NCBI GenBank assembly: GCA_008015835.1
Contig: SSGH01000015.1
Span: 87,873-151,872 of the forward strand
Direction of reading: 5' to 3'
Origin: Lysobacter sp.
GTDB lineage: Bacteria > Pseudomonadota > Gammaproteobacteria > Xanthomonadales > Xanthomonadaceae
Length of the DNA: 64,000 bases
This document shows, one piece after another, positions 47,614 to 56,618 of this stretch. Each line of letters begins with the position of its first letter. Within the stretch, counting starts at the first letter, position 1. Under the pieces are notes generated by a model. The model saw only the letters and a program-made list of their open reading frames with translations, had not been told where the DNA came from and did not search any database. Position numbers and translations under genes: made by a program.

Positions 47614-49431
47614 ATGACCGATTCTATGCCCAATGCGATGGAGCGCATCCGCAACTTCTCCATCATCGCCCACGTCGATCACGGCAAGTCCACGCTCGCC
47701 GATCGCATCATCCAATTGTGCGGCGGGCTGGAAGCGCGCGAGATGGAAGCCCAAGTGCTCGACTCCAACCCGATCGAGCGCGAGCGCGGTATCACCATCA
47801 AGGCCCAGTCGGTCTCGCTGCCGTACAAAGCCAAAGACGGGCAGATCTACCAACTGAATTTCATCGACACCCCCGGTCACGTCGATTTCAGCTACGAAGT
47901 CAGCCGCTCGCTCGCCGCCTGCGAGGGCGCGCTGCTGGTCGTGGACGCCGCGCAGGGCGTCGAGGCGCAATCGGTGGCCAATTGCTACACCGCGGTGGAG
48001 CAGGGCCTGGAAGTGGTGCCCGTGCTCAACAAGATCGATTTGCCCACCGCCGATATCGAGCGCGCGAAAGCCGAAATCGAAGCGGTGATCGGCATCGACG
48101 CCGAGGATGCGGTGGCGATCAGCGCCAAGACCGGGCTGAACGTGCCGGACGTGCTGGAAGCCATCGTGCACCGCATTCCGCCGCCGAAGCCGCGCGAGAC
48201 CGACAAGCTGCAGGCCCTGATCATCGATTCCTGGTTCGACAACTATCTCGGCGTGGTTTCGCTGGTGCGCGTAATGCAGGGCGAGATCAAACCCGGCGAC
48301 AAATTGCTGGTGATGTCGACCGGCCGCACGCATCAGGTCGACAACGTCGGCGTGTTCACGCCCAAGCGCAAAGTACTGACGAAACTGGGCGCCGGCGAGG
48401 TGGGTTGGGTCACCGCCAGCATCAAGGACGTCCACGGCGCGCCGGTGGGCGATACGCTGACCCGCGCGCAAGACCCCGCGCCGCATCCGCTGCCGGGCTT
48501 CCAGGAAATGCAGCCGCGCGTGTTCGCGGGTTTGTTCCCGGTGGACGCCGAGGACTACCCGGATCTGCGCGAAGCCCTGGAAAAACTGCAGCTCAACGAC
48601 GCAGCCCTGCGTTTCGAACCGGAAAGTTCCGAGGCCATGGGCTTCGGTTTCCGCTGCGGCTTCCTCGGCATGCTGCACATGGAAATCGTGCAGGAGCGCC
48701 TGGAGCGCGAATACAACCTCAATCTGATCACCACCGCGCCCACCGTGGTGTACGAAGTGCTGAAGACCGACGGCAGCGTGGTGTCGCTTGACAATCCGGC
48801 GAAATTGCCGCCGGTGAACCACATCGACGAAATCCGCGAGCCGATCATCCGCGCGAACATCCTCACGCCGCCGGACTACGTCGGCAACTGCATCACCCTG
48901 TGCGAGGAGAAGCGCGGTCGCCAGATCGGCATCACCTACATGGGCGGGCAGGTGCAGGTCAGTTACGAGCTGCCGATGGCCGAGGTGGTGCTGGATTTCT
49001 TCGATAAGTTGAAGTCGGTCTCGCGCGGCTACGCGTCGCTCGACTACCATTTCCTGCGTTTCGACGCCGGCCCGTTCGTGCGCGTGGACACCCTGATCAA
49101 CGGCGATCGCGTCGATGCGCTGTCGATCATCGTCCATCGCACCCACGCCGACCGTCGCGGCCGAGAGTTGTGCGAGAAGATGAAGGACCTGATCCCGCGG
49201 CAGATGTTCGACGTGGCGATCCAGGCCGCGATCGGTTCGCAGATCATCTCCCGCAGCACGGTCAAGGCGTTGCGCAAGAACGTGCTGGCGAAGTGCTACG
49301 GCGGCGACGTCTCGCGCAAACGCAAGCTGTTGGAAAAGCAGAAGGAAGGCAAGAAGCGGATGAAGCAGGTCGGACGGGTGGAAATCCCGCAGGAGGCCTT
49401 CCTCGCCGTGCTGCAGGTGGACAGCAAATAG
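47614..49431 (+). CDS. lepA: elongation factor 4 (back-translocating GTPase)
   Basis: LepA acts on stalled or mistranslocated ribosomes. The 605-residue GTPase has [14 protein letters not shown] (G1), ERGITIKAQ (switch I), [16 protein letters not shown] (G3) and NKIDLP (G4), and the C-terminal domain typical of LepA ending in [12 protein letters not shown]. Alternative ATGs at 47626 and 47638 would remove up to eight residues; the latter gives the length nearest E. coli. lepB follows, as in most proteobacteria. Confidence 0.97.
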   Translation: MTDSMPNAMERIRNFSIIAHVDHGKSTLADRIIQLCGGLEAREMEAQVLDSNPIERERGITIKAQSVSLPYKAKDGQIYQLNFIDTPGHVDFSYEVSRSLAACEGALLVVDAAQGVEAQSVANCYTAVEQGLEVVPVLNKIDLPTADIERAKAEIEAVIGIDAEDAVAISAKTGLNVPDVLEAIVHRIPPPKPRETDKLQALIIDSWFDNYLGVVSLVRVMQGEIKPGDKLLVMSTGRTHQVDNVGVFTPKRKVLTKLGAGEVGWVTASIKDVHGAPVGDTLTRAQDPAPHPLPGFQEMQPRVFAGLFPVDAEDYPDLREALEKLQLNDAALRFEPESSEAMGFGFRCGFLGMLHMEIVQERLEREYNLNLITTAPTVVYEVLKTDGSVVSLDNPAKLPPVNHIDEIREPIIRANILTPPDYVGNCITLCEEKRGRQIGITYMGGQVQVSYELPMAEVVLDFFDKLKSVSRGYASLDYHFLRFDAGPFVRVDTLINGDRVDALSIIVHRTHADRRGRELCEKMKDLIPRQMFDVAIQAAIGSQIISRSTVKALRKNVLAKCYGGDVSRKRKLLEKQKEGKKRMKQVGRVEIPQEAFLAVLQVDSK

Positions 49432-49560
49432 CGGGGGAATCGGGCGTGCGGGGCGAGGATCGACAGGACGCCCCGCCGTATGCCGATCCGGCGGTTCGCG
49501 GTCGCCGATTCTCCTTTCCCGGTTCTCCATTCACGAAGTGCACGTTCCGAAGGAACATCC

Positions 49561-50379
49561 ATGCGTTGGTTCGAAATCGCTCTGGTCTCGCTGACTTTCA
49601 TCACCGGCATCACCTGGATGCTGGATCGCCTGTTCTTCGCCAAGCGCCGTCGCGACGCCGACGGCTTGCTCGACGAGAACAAAGAGCCGGTCGTGGTCGA
49701 TTACGCGCGCGCGTTCTTCCCGGTGCTGGCGTTCGTGCTGATCCTGCGCAGCTTCATCGCCGAGCCGTTCAAGATACCGTCCAGTTCGATGATGCCGTCG
49801 CTGTTGATCGGCGATTTCATCCTGGTGAACAAGTTCTCGTACGGCCTGCGCTTGCCGGTGACGAACGAGAAGTTCGTCGAGATCGGCGAACCCAAGCGCG
49901 GCGACGTGGTGGTGTTCCGCTACCCGGGCCGCAGCGACAGCGACCCGAACAAAGGCGTGGACTACATCAAGCGCGTGATCGGCCTGCCGGGCGACACGGT
50001 GGCGTATCGCGAGAACAAGCTCACCGTGAACGGCGAGGCTTACGCCTACGACACGGTCGGCGAATATCGCGGCTTCGGCCCGGGCGTGGAGATGAACGGC
50101 GCGACCGAATTCCTCGAAAAAATGCCCGGCCGTCCGCACCCCGTGCTGGAGCTGACCGGCGTGCCGCAGATCGACCCTGGCGAGGGCGAGTGGGTCGTCC
50201 CCGAAGGCCAGTACCTGGTGATGGGGGATAACCGCGACCGTAGCGATGATGGTAGATTCTGGGGGTTCCTGCCGGAGAAGCAGCTTCGCGGCAAAGCCTT
50301 CCTGATCTGGCTGAACTGCAAGGGTTGGGGCTGTCGCGACAGTTTCGAGCCTTCGCGGATCGGCACGTCCATTCAGTAA
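49561..50379 (+). CDS. lepB: signal peptidase I
   Basis: LepB removes signal peptides from exported proteins. The 272 residues have two N-terminal membrane segments (about 4-22 and 52-70), the catalytic Ser76 in IPSSSMMPSLLIGDF and Lys137 in DYIKRVIGLPGD, and the GDNRDRSDDGRFWGF box. AAGGAACATCC precedes the ATG. It follows lepA by 129 bases. Confidence 0.96.
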   Translation: MRWFEIALVSLTFITGITWMLDRLFFAKRRRDADGLLDENKEPVVVDYARAFFPVLAFVLILRSFIAEPFKIPSSSMMPSLLIGDFILVNKFSYGLRLPVTNEKFVEIGEPKRGDVVVFRYPGRSDSDPNKGVDYIKRVIGLPGDTVAYRENKLTVNGEAYAYDTVGEYRGFGPGVEMNGATEFLEKMPGRPHPVLELTGVPQIDPGEGEWVVPEGQYLVMGDNRDRSDDGRFWGFLPEKQLRGKAFLIWLNCKGWGCRDSFEPSRIGTSIQ

Positions 50380-50437
50380 GTCGCGCCGCGCTCGGCGCAG
50401 GGACCGACGTCACACCTTTTTATTTGGGGAATCGCGT

Positions 50438-50818
50438 ATGCGACGCAATCAATCCGGTATGACCCTTCTGAGCTTCATCCTCGTGATGGCGGTGGTGGGG
50501 TTCTTCGTCTACATCGGCATGAAACTGTTCCCGATGTACAGCGAGTACTACTCGGTCCGCAGCTCGCTCAAGGCGCTGGCCGCCGAATCCGGCGTCGCCG
50601 ACCGCGACCCGGCGCAGATCAAGGCCGACCTCATCGACAAGCGCCTGTACGTGAACTACGTCACCAGCGTGAAGTCCGACAACATCATCGTCGAGCAGGT
50701 CAACGGCGGCGTGCAGGTGCGCATCGATTACGAAGTGCGCAAACCCATGCTCTACAACATCGACGTCGTCGGTAAGTTCTCGGCCACGCAGATGTTGGGC
50801 GTCAGCGCAGCCGAGTGA
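50438..50818 (+). CDS. DUF4845 family membrane protein
   Basis: The 126-residue protein begins [20 protein letters not shown], a prepilin-like N-terminus with a single hydrophobic helix, then [16 protein letters not shown] and a small C-terminal domain. DUF4845 genes lie between lepB and rnc in many gamma- and betaproteobacteria, so the location fits; no function is established. The stop is 10 bases before the rnc start. Confidence 0.9.
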   Translation: MRRNQSGMTLLSFILVMAVVGFFVYIGMKLFPMYSEYYSVRSSLKALAAESGVADRDPAQIKADLIDKRLYVNYVTSVKSDNIIVEQVNGGVQVRIDYEVRKPMLYNIDVVGKFSATQMLGVSAAE

Positions 50819-50828
50819 GCGCGACGGT

Positions 50829-51512
50829 TTGATTCAGAGCGGGCGGTCTTCGACGGCGGCGTCGATCGGCGGCTATACGTTCGCCGATCCCGCGCTGTTG
50901 GCGCAGGCGCTCACCCATCGCAGCGCGCGCGCCCACCACAACGAGCGGCTGGAATTTCTCGGCGACGCCCTGGTGGGCCTGTTGGTCGCCGAGACGCTGT
51001 ATCGGCGCTGGTCGAAAGCGGCCGAAGGCGACTTGACCCGCGCGCGCGCCGAACTGGTGCGCGAATCCGCGTTGGCGACGGTGGCGCGCACGCTGAACCT
51101 CGGCGCGCGCATCGAACTCGGCCCTGGCGAACTGAAATCCGGCGGTCATCGCCGCGATTCGATTCTGGCCGATGCGCTGGAAGCGGTGGTCGGCGCGATT
51201 TATCTCGACGCCGGCTACGACGCGTGCCGCGACGCGGTCGCGCCGTGGTTCGCCGACGCCATCGAAGCGCTGCCGCCGCTGCATAAACTCGGCAAGGATG
51301 CGAAGACCCGCCTGCAAGAATGGCTGCAGGGCAAGCAGCGGCCGCTGCCGATCTATCGCCTGCTGTCCGAATCGGGTGAAGACCACGCCAAGAGTTTCCG
51401 CGTGGAATGCGCGATCGCCGAACCGCCGCTCGCGCGCGAAGGCGAGGGCGGCTCGCGTCGCGCCGCCGAACAGGCCGCCGCCGAGGCGGTGCTGACCGCG
51501 CTCGAGACATAG
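50829..51512 (+). CDS. rnc: ribonuclease III
   Basis: RNase III cuts double-stranded RNA, including rRNA precursors. The 227-residue protein has the signature [12 protein letters not shown] (39-50), [15 protein letters not shown] with the second acidic cluster, and a C-terminal double-stranded RNA-binding domain starting at [11 protein letters not shown]. The start appears to be TTG, ten bases after the DUF4845 stop; the nearby GTG is out of frame. In relatives era follows directly; here about 2.8 kb intervene. Confidence 0.95.
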   Translation: MIQSGRSSTAASIGGYTFADPALLAQALTHRSARAHHNERLEFLGDALVGLLVAETLYRRWSKAAEGDLTRARAELVRESALATVARTLNLGARIELGPGELKSGGHRRDSILADALEAVVGAIYLDAGYDACRDAVAPWFADAIEALPPLHKLGKDAKTRLQEWLQGKQRPLPIYRLLSESGEDHAKSFRVECAIAEPPLAREGEGGSRRAAEQAAAEAVLTALET

Positions 51513-51839
51513 CGAAACCATAGAGCCCTTACGCGGTTTCCGACCGACGGTCGATCGCGTCGATCGCGCTGTCTAGCATGCGCGCTGCCAAGCATGACGA
51601 TTACACGTCGTCCCGTCGCCACGCCGGGCGCGCGATGGGTCGCGCGGTTGTCCGGTTCGCGAGACCGATTCCGTCACACTTCATGCGGACAATCGGCGTC
51701 GAAACGCCATGGTCGCGGATCGTGCGACGCATCGCTCGCACGATAGCGCTTGCGCAATTCGCTCGGACAGGGACGAGCCCACGCTCAGCAAGCACGCTCA
51801 GGAAGCACGCTCAGGAAGCACGTTCAGGAAGGACACCTC
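51513..51839. other. gap between rnc and the duplicated module
   Basis: No gene is supported in these 327 bases. The last 60 bases carry a 13-base tandem repeat listed separately. No strong terminator was seen after rnc. Short open frames here lack ribosome-binding sites and conserved features. Confidence 0.55.
51781..51832 (+). repeat. four tandem 13-base units with Shine-Dalgarno-like core
   Basis: Units 51781-51793, 51794-51806, 51807-51819 and 51820-51832 follow ACGCTCAGGAAGC with one to two changes. Units two to four each contain AGGAAG, and the last one (AGGAAGGA) is the likely ribosome-binding site of the following ATG at 51840. Confidence 0.85.
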
Positions 51840-52325
51840 ATGTCGCGTATTTCGTTGTCGCATTCGATCAATCTCGTTTTGCTCGCGGCCGTGCTGACGC
51901 TCGGCTGGATGCTGTTCCAGCGTTCTTCGCCGCGCGCGGAGCCCCCCGCGGCGCTTGTCGCGGAGGACGAAACGTCCTCGGCGTCTTCGCCCGCGCGCAT
52001 GGGTGCCGATTCCGATACGGCCGACGCCATGGCCGCGATCTCCGCGCGTTTGGCCGCGATCGATGCGCGGTTGTCGGCGATCGAGCGGGGCGCGCCTCCG
52101 CCGTCTGTCGGCCAAGCCGCGCCCGCGCCGCCTACGATCGCGCCGCAGGCCGCCGCCGCCGCGGAGCGGCGCTTGAACGCCATGTTCCCCGATGGTCGCG
52201 TCGATCAAGAGGACATGCAGCGCTTCCAGATGACGCTCGCGACGCTGCCGCCCGACGAACGCCTCGCGCTCACCGCTTCGATGACGCAGGCGATCAACGC
52301 CGCTCGCATCAAATTGCATAAATAG
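51840..52325 (+). CDS. small membrane-anchored protein, family A copy 1
   Basis: The function is not recognised. The 161-residue protein has an N-terminal membrane anchor (NLVLLAAVLTLGWML), an acidic/Ala-rich linker, a short coil (ISARLAAIDARLSAIERG), a Pro/Ala-rich hinge, and a conserved C-terminal helical domain (LATLPPDERLALTASMTQAI). It is a paralogue of the product at 53264, which shares the anchor, the coil and the tail. Each is followed by a family B secreted-protein gene, so A and B probably work together. Confidence 0.78.
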   Translation: MSRISLSHSINLVLLAAVLTLGWMLFQRSSPRAEPPAALVAEDETSSASSPARMGADSDTADAMAAISARLAAIDARLSAIERGAPPPSVGQAAPAPPTIAPQAAAAAERRLNAMFPDGRVDQEDMQRFQMTLATLPPDERLALTASMTQAINAARIKLHK

Positions 52326-52663
52326 ACTGCGTCGCATTCGACGCGCGTCGAGTCGTTCGATCGCAGTCGATCGCAGTCGATCGCCGTCGAACGCGCATTC
52401 GCGGTGCGCTCGAATCGTTCCGTCTTTCCCATTCGCGGCAGAAGGAGATGCCGCCGTCGTGCCGAGCCCGTCCCCCATCCCCCGGCACGATCCCGCGCGT
52501 TCGAGTCCGTTCCGACGGTCGAGGGGCTCGCGCGCGCCGCCGACGCGTCCAGGAAGGGCGCGGCGGCGTTCCAACGCGGATCGCATGTCGCGTTCCGCGA
52601 CCGCGATGCGCCGCGATCGGCCGGCGGCGCGTCGACATCACTCAATCGAAAAAGGAGCTATCG
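52326..52663. other. gap between family A copy 1 and family B copy 1
   Basis: These 338 bases show no convincing gene. A 10-base unit, TCGATCGCAG, is repeated three times at 52357-52386. A purine-rich AAAAAGGAG lies just before the next gene as its ribosome-binding site. An Arg-rich open frame through here has no credible start or homology features. Confidence 0.55.
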
Positions 52664-53050
52664 ATGAAACTCATGACCAAGACCGCTTTGTTCGCCGTGT
52701 TGGCTGCGGCGGCCGCGACCGCCTATGCGGGCACCCGCGCTCAGGTGCAAGTGCAAGTGAACACCACCTCCCGTTACGCCTACGGCGCGATGGCCGATGC
52801 CCGCGGCTCGGCCGATCCGTACCAGCAGATCAGTTGCAACACCAATTCCGGCAGCGGTTCCTGCTACTTGTCGAACGCGACCGGCGTCGGCGGTTCTTGC
52901 TACACCACCAATCCGGCGTTCATCGAGCTGATCCGCAGCATCAGCGCCGAGTCGTACGTCTACATCCAGTGGAATGCGGACGGCACGTGCAACTACGTGT
53001 TGGTGCAGAACGCCTCGTTCATGAAGCCCGGCGCGGTGTCCGGCTTCTGA
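52664..53050 (+). CDS. small secreted cysteine-containing protein, family B copy 1
   Basis: The function is not recognised. The 128-residue product has a clear signal peptide (cleavage near AYAG, residue 22-23), leaving a mature protein of about 106 residues. Four Cys are shared with copy 2, suggesting two disulfides. Shared blocks are ADARGSAD, TTNPAFIELIR and QWNADGTCNYVLVQNAS. A strong AAAAAGGAG lies seven bases before the ATG. It is encoded after a family A gene in a duplicated module. Confidence 0.82.
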   Translation: MKLMTKTALFAVLAAAAATAYAGTRAQVQVQVNTTSRYAYGAMADARGSADPYQQISCNTNSGSGSCYLSNATGVGGSCYTTNPAFIELIRSISAESYVYIQWNADGTCNYVLVQNASFMKPGAVSGF

Positions 53051-53087
53051 TCGACGCTTCGCTTCGCGACGATCCCCGTCGCCGCGA

Positions 53088-53120
53088 CGCACGCCCCGCG
53101 CATGCGGGGCGTGCGCTTTC
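53088..53120 (+). terminator. hairpin after family B copy 1
   Basis: A perfect 12-bp stem (CGCACGCCCCGC and its complement) with a GCAT loop is followed by CTTTC. The T tract is weak but the stem is strong. It separates the first A-B pair from the second. Confidence 0.65.
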
Positions 53121-53263
53121 GGGGCGAGCGATGCGCACGGCCTGTCGCGTTCGATGCGTTCGACGCGCATCGCGAGTTGACCGCTCGCATCCCGCTTTCT
53201 CGTGACGTTCGGAGTCCGCCGCAAATCCGCGGCTCCCGCCTCGCTCGCAAAGGAGCGCTCGTC

Positions 53264-53788
53264 ATGTCGCGTCTTTCGACCACGCTTAACGTCGTACTCA
53301 TCGCGGTTGTCCTCGCCCAGGGATGGATGCTGTACGACCGCCCATCGCCCGCGGAGACGGCAACGAACGATCGGGTGTCGGACGGCTCCGTATCGCACGA
53401 ACCTGCGTCGAGCGACCCCGCGCGATCCGTCGATTCCGCAGGGAACGAAGCGCCGCTCGCGATGGCGGTGATGGATCGCCTGCAGCGCATCGACGCGCGC
53501 TTAGCCGTTTTGGAGCGAGCGGCGCGATCGTCGTCCGACTCCGCCGTCGAAATGTCCAGGACACCCCCATCCGCCGCGAGCGCGCCGTCGGACGCAGCGA
53601 TCGATCCTCGAACCCTCGCCGAAGCGGATCGTCGTCTCGCATCGCTGCTGCCCGTGCGCGAACTCGACCGCGCGGGATGGGCGCGCTGGCAGACCTCGCT
53701 CGCCTCGATGCCGCCCGACGACCGCTTCGCGCTGTCCGCGGCGTTCGCGCGCGCCGTCAACCAAAACAAAATCAGGCTGAAGTTCTGA
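53264..53788 (+). CDS. small membrane-anchored protein, family A copy 2
   Basis: A 174-residue paralogue of the product at 51840. It keeps the membrane anchor (NVVLIAVVLAQGWMLYDRPS), the coil (DRLQRIDARLAVLERA) and the C-terminal domain (ASMPPDDRFALSAAFARAV). The middle linker is acidic, Ser-rich and diverged. AAAGGAGCGCTC precedes the ATG. The family B copy 2 gene follows after 97 bases. Function unknown; the anchor plus helical tail would face the periplasm. Confidence 0.78.
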   Translation: MSRLSTTLNVVLIAVVLAQGWMLYDRPSPAETATNDRVSDGSVSHEPASSDPARSVDSAGNEAPLAMAVMDRLQRIDARLAVLERAARSSSDSAVEMSRTPPSAASAPSDAAIDPRTLAEADRRLASLLPVRELDRAGWARWQTSLASMPPDDRFALSAAFARAVNQNKIRLKF

Positions 53789-53885
53789 GCCGCTCCTTCG
53801 ATCGCGCGCGTTGCGGTTCGGGCGCGCATCGATTCTTCCTCGAACGGCAAACGTTCGATTCGCACGCACAACAGGAGAACACTCG

Positions 53886-54278
53886 ATGATTCCTAAAACC
53901 GTCGTCCGCACCGTCGCGCTCGCCGCGCTCCTCTCCAGCGCTTTCGCGGCGTCCGCGGGCTCCCGAGCGGTGTATCAGGCCTACTTCAACGACGCCCAGC
54001 GTTGGGCCAACGGCACCATGACCGATGCCCGCGGCTCCGCGGACAACAATCAACTGATCGGCTGTTATCACAACGCCAGCTTCGCCGGCTGTTACGTCAC
54101 CAACGCCGCCGGGCAGGGGCGCACTTGCACCACCACCAACCCGGCGCTCATCGACGTCATTCGCGAAATCGGCCCGGAGTCCTATATCTACTTCCAATGG
54201 AACGCCGACGGCACCTGCAACTACGTGCTGGTCGAAAATTCGTCGCGCTTCAAGCCCGGTTCGGCCTCGGGCACCTGA
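53886..54278 (+). CDS. small secreted cysteine-containing protein, family B copy 2
   Basis: A 130-residue paralogue of the product at 52664. The signal peptide ends near ASAG; the mature part shares TDARGSAD, the four Cys (IGCY, AGCYV, RTCTTTN, GTCNYV), IREIGPESYIYFQWNADG and KPGSASG. AACAGGAGAACACTC is a good ribosome-binding site for the ATG. The two copies differ at many positions, so the duplication is not recent. The role is unknown. Confidence 0.82.
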   Translation: MIPKTVVRTVALAALLSSAFAASAGSRAVYQAYFNDAQRWANGTMTDARGSADNNQLIGCYHNASFAGCYVTNAAGQGRTCTTTNPALIDVIREIGPESYIYFQWNADGTCNYVLVENSSRFKPGSASGT

Positions 54279-54285
54279 GAAATCG

Positions 54286-54314
54286 CGGCCCGGGCGGTCG
54301 ATGGCCCCGCCCGG
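54286..54314 (+). terminator. GC-rich hairpin before era
   Basis: A perfect 10-bp stem (GCCCGGGCGG and its complement) encloses a 9-base loop. It is followed by TTACAAT, which could also be a -10 element for era (TACAAT at 54316, eight bases before the ATG). Whether it ends the upstream unit or regulates era is unclear. Confidence 0.5.
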
Positions 54315-54329
54315 GCTTACAATGCGGGC

Positions 54330-55265
54330 ATGACCGCATCCCCTTATCGCGCCGGCCACGTCGCCGTCCTCGGCCGGCCGAACGTCGGCAAATCCACGTT
54401 GATCAACGCGCTCGTCGGCGCGAAGGTCAGCATCGTCTCGCCCCGGCCGCAGACCACGCGGCACCGTTTGCTCGGCATCGCCACCTTCCCGGACGGGCAG
54501 CTGGTGCTGGTCGATACGCCGGGCATCCATGCCGACAAGGGCAAGGCCACCGCGTCGGCGATGCACCGCATGATGAACCGCGCCGCGCGCGGCGCGCTGG
54601 AAGGCGTGGACGCGGCGGTGCTGGTGGTGCGCGCCGGCCAATGGAGCGACGAGGACACGCTGGCCTACGCCGCGCTGAAAGACGCCGGCATTCCGGTGAC
54701 GCTCGCGGTGAATCAGGTCGACCGCTATCCCGACAAAACCGCGCTGCTGCCGTATCTCAAAGACGCCGCGGACGGCCGCGACTTCGCCAGCATTCATCCG
54801 ATCTCCGCGCTGAAACGCAGCGGCCTGCAGCCGCTGGCGAAGGCGCTGATCGCGCAGATGCCGGAACAGCCGGCGCTGTACGAAGACGACGACATCACCG
54901 ACCGCAGTCAACGGTTTCTCGCCGGCGAATTGGTGCGCGAACAGTTGATGCGCCAACTCGGCGCGGAATTGCCGTACGCCACCACGGTGGAGATCGAGCG
55001 GTTCGAGGAAGACGTGTCCTCGAAAAAGAAGGGCCACAGCGAACCGATGTTCCGCATCGGCGCGGTGATCTGGGTGGAACGCGACAGCCAGAAAGCCATC
55101 GTCATCGGCAAGGGCGGCGCCCGCCTGCGCGAAATCGGCACCAAGGCCCGACAACAAATGGAGCGCATGTTCGGCGTCAAAGTCTTCCTCGAAACCTGGG
55201 TGCGCGTACGCGAAGGCTGGTCGGACGATGAGGCGGCGCTGAAGGCGTTCGGATATTCGGAGTAA
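54330..55265 (+). CDS. era: GTPase Era
   Basis: Era binds 16S rRNA and assists 30S assembly. The 311-residue protein has [10 protein letters not shown] (G1), TTRH (G2), [10 protein letters not shown] (G3) and NQVDRY (G4), and a C-terminal KH domain with [14 protein letters not shown]. In most gammaproteobacteria it follows rnc directly and precedes recO; both junctions are interrupted here. Confidence 0.97.
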   Translation: MTASPYRAGHVAVLGRPNVGKSTLINALVGAKVSIVSPRPQTTRHRLLGIATFPDGQLVLVDTPGIHADKGKATASAMHRMMNRAARGALEGVDAAVLVVRAGQWSDEDTLAYAALKDAGIPVTLAVNQVDRYPDKTALLPYLKDAADGRDFASIHPISALKRSGLQPLAKALIAQMPEQPALYEDDDITDRSQRFLAGELVREQLMRQLGAELPYATTVEIERFEEDVSSKKKGHSEPMFRIGAVIWVERDSQKAIVIGKGGARLREIGTKARQQMERMFGVKVFLETWVRVREGWSDDEAALKAFGYSE

Positions 55266-55283
55266 AGGATTACCGAGGCGGCA

Positions 55284-55775
55284 ATGAATTATTTGGAGCA
55301 ATTGGTCGCGGAATGGTACGAATATCAGGGCTACTTCGTCCGAAGGAACGTCAACGTAGGAAGACGACCTAACGGTGGCTGGGAATGCGAACTCGATGTG
55401 GTCGCGTTCCATCCGGGAGAAAAGCACCTTGTCCATGTCGAACCCTCGATGGATGCGGATCCATGGATGAAGAGAGAGTTGCGCTATAACAAGAAATTCC
55501 AGGCCGGGCGCAAGCACATTCCGAAGTTGTTCACGGGGATCGAAATCCCCGATGACATCGAGCAAATCGCGTTATTCGGATTGGGAAGCAAAACGAATCA
55601 CCCGACGCTGGCGGGCGGGAACGTCTGGCTGATTTCCGATTTGCTCGATCGTATCGTCGCCGTGCTCAAAGAACGGAAGGTCGAGCGCCAGGCCGTGCCC
55701 GAGCAATATCCGCTGCTGAGAACGATTCAATTCGTCTGTCAGCATCGCGCAACGCTCTTCGGGTCGCACGGCTGA
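55284..55775 (+). CDS. possible PD-(D/E)XK nuclease-like protein between era and recO
   Basis: The function is not certain. The 163-residue soluble protein has an N-terminal helix (YLEQLVAEWYEYQGYFVRRN), then ECELDVVAFHPGEKHLVHVE, which fits a PD-(D/E)XK-like pattern with D (ELD) and an E (VHVE) but lacks an obvious catalytic Lys after it (VEPSMD). Base use is less GC-rich than in neighbours (codons such as AAT, TAT, GAA, AGA), suggesting transfer. A GAGG-like site precedes the ATG, 18 bases after era. Confidence 0.6.
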   Translation: MNYLEQLVAEWYEYQGYFVRRNVNVGRRPNGGWECELDVVAFHPGEKHLVHVEPSMDADPWMKRELRYNKKFQAGRKHIPKLFTGIEIPDDIEQIALFGLGSKTNHPTLAGGNVWLISDLLDRIVAVLKERKVERQAVPEQYPLLRTIQFVCQHRATLFGSHG

Positions 55776-55784
55776 TTGGGCACG

Positions 55785-56618
55785 ATGCGCTACACCGCCG
55801 AACCCGCCTTCGTCCTGCACGCCCGCGCCTGGCGCGAGACCAGTCTGCTCGTCGAAGTCCTGAGCCGCGCGCACGGGCGGATCGGCTTAGTGGCGCGCGG
55901 CGTGCAGGGGCCGAAGAAGCATCCGCTGCGCGCGGCGCTGCAGCCGCTGCAGCACATCCGCTTCGATGCGATGCAGCGCGGCGAGCTCGCGCATCTGAAC
56001 GCGGCGGAGGCGATCGACGCGGCCCCGCTGCTGCAGGGCGACGCCATGCTCGCCGGGTTCTATCTCAACGAATTGATGCTGCGGCTCGCGCCGCGTCACG
56101 ACGACCATGGCGGCTTGTATGCGATCTACGGCGAAACGCGCGCGCGGCTGGCGCTGACGGAACTCTCGCTCGCGTGGACGCTGCGCCGTTTCGAGCGCGA
56201 TCTGCTCGATGCGCTCGGCGTCGGCTTCGCCTGGGAATGCGACGGCGACGGCGACGCGATCGATCCCGCCGCGCGTTATCGTTTGGACGCCGATCACGGC
56301 CCCCGTCGCGTGCTGGGCGAGGCGACGCACGCCGGTCGCGAAGCGCGCGGCGACACCGCGACCGGGCGCGCCTTGCTGGATGTGGCCGCCGACCGCGAGC
56401 CACACGCCGAGGACATGCCCGGATTGCGTCGCGCGATGCGCGCCGTGCTGCTGCATCACCTCGGCGGACGCGGTTTGAAATCCTGGGAATTGATCGCGTC
56501 GCTGCCGCGCGGCGCGGAGCCCGCATCGCGGAGCGATACGCCGACGCGCGATGCGGCCAGCGCCGTCGTGGATTCCGATGCGCCCGCGACGAATCCTCCT
56601 TATTCCGACGAGGCCTGA
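55785..56618 (+). CDS. recO: DNA repair protein RecO
   Basis: RecO helps load RecA onto gapped DNA in the RecFOR pathway. The 277-residue protein starts [20 protein letters not shown], the common OB-fold N-terminus, then [19 protein letters not shown] strands, [12 protein letters not shown] and a helical C-terminus. A TTG three codons earlier is an alternative start. The C-terminal 45 residues are low complexity. The 3' end overlaps a convergent gene by 19 bases. Confidence 0.92.
   Translation: MRYTAEPAFVLHARAWRETSLLVEVLSRAHGRIGLVARGVQGPKKHPLRAALQPLQHIRFDAMQRGELAHLNAAEAIDAAPLLQGDAMLAGFYLNELMLRLAPRHDDHGGLYAIYGETRARLALTELSLAWTLRRFERDLLDALGVGFAWECDGDGDAIDPAARYRLDADHGPRRVLGEATHAGREARGDTATGRALLDVAADREPHAEDMPGLRRAMRAVLLHHLGGRGLKSWELIASLPRGAEPASRSDTPTRDAASAVVDSDAPATNPPYSDEA

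Noticed and set aside
44433..47666. A 1,077-codon open frame on the minus strand across rpoE, rseA and mucD
   Set aside because: It is antisense to three well-recognised genes, is Arg/His/Gly-rich, and has no domains. GC-rich codon bias keeps such frames open.
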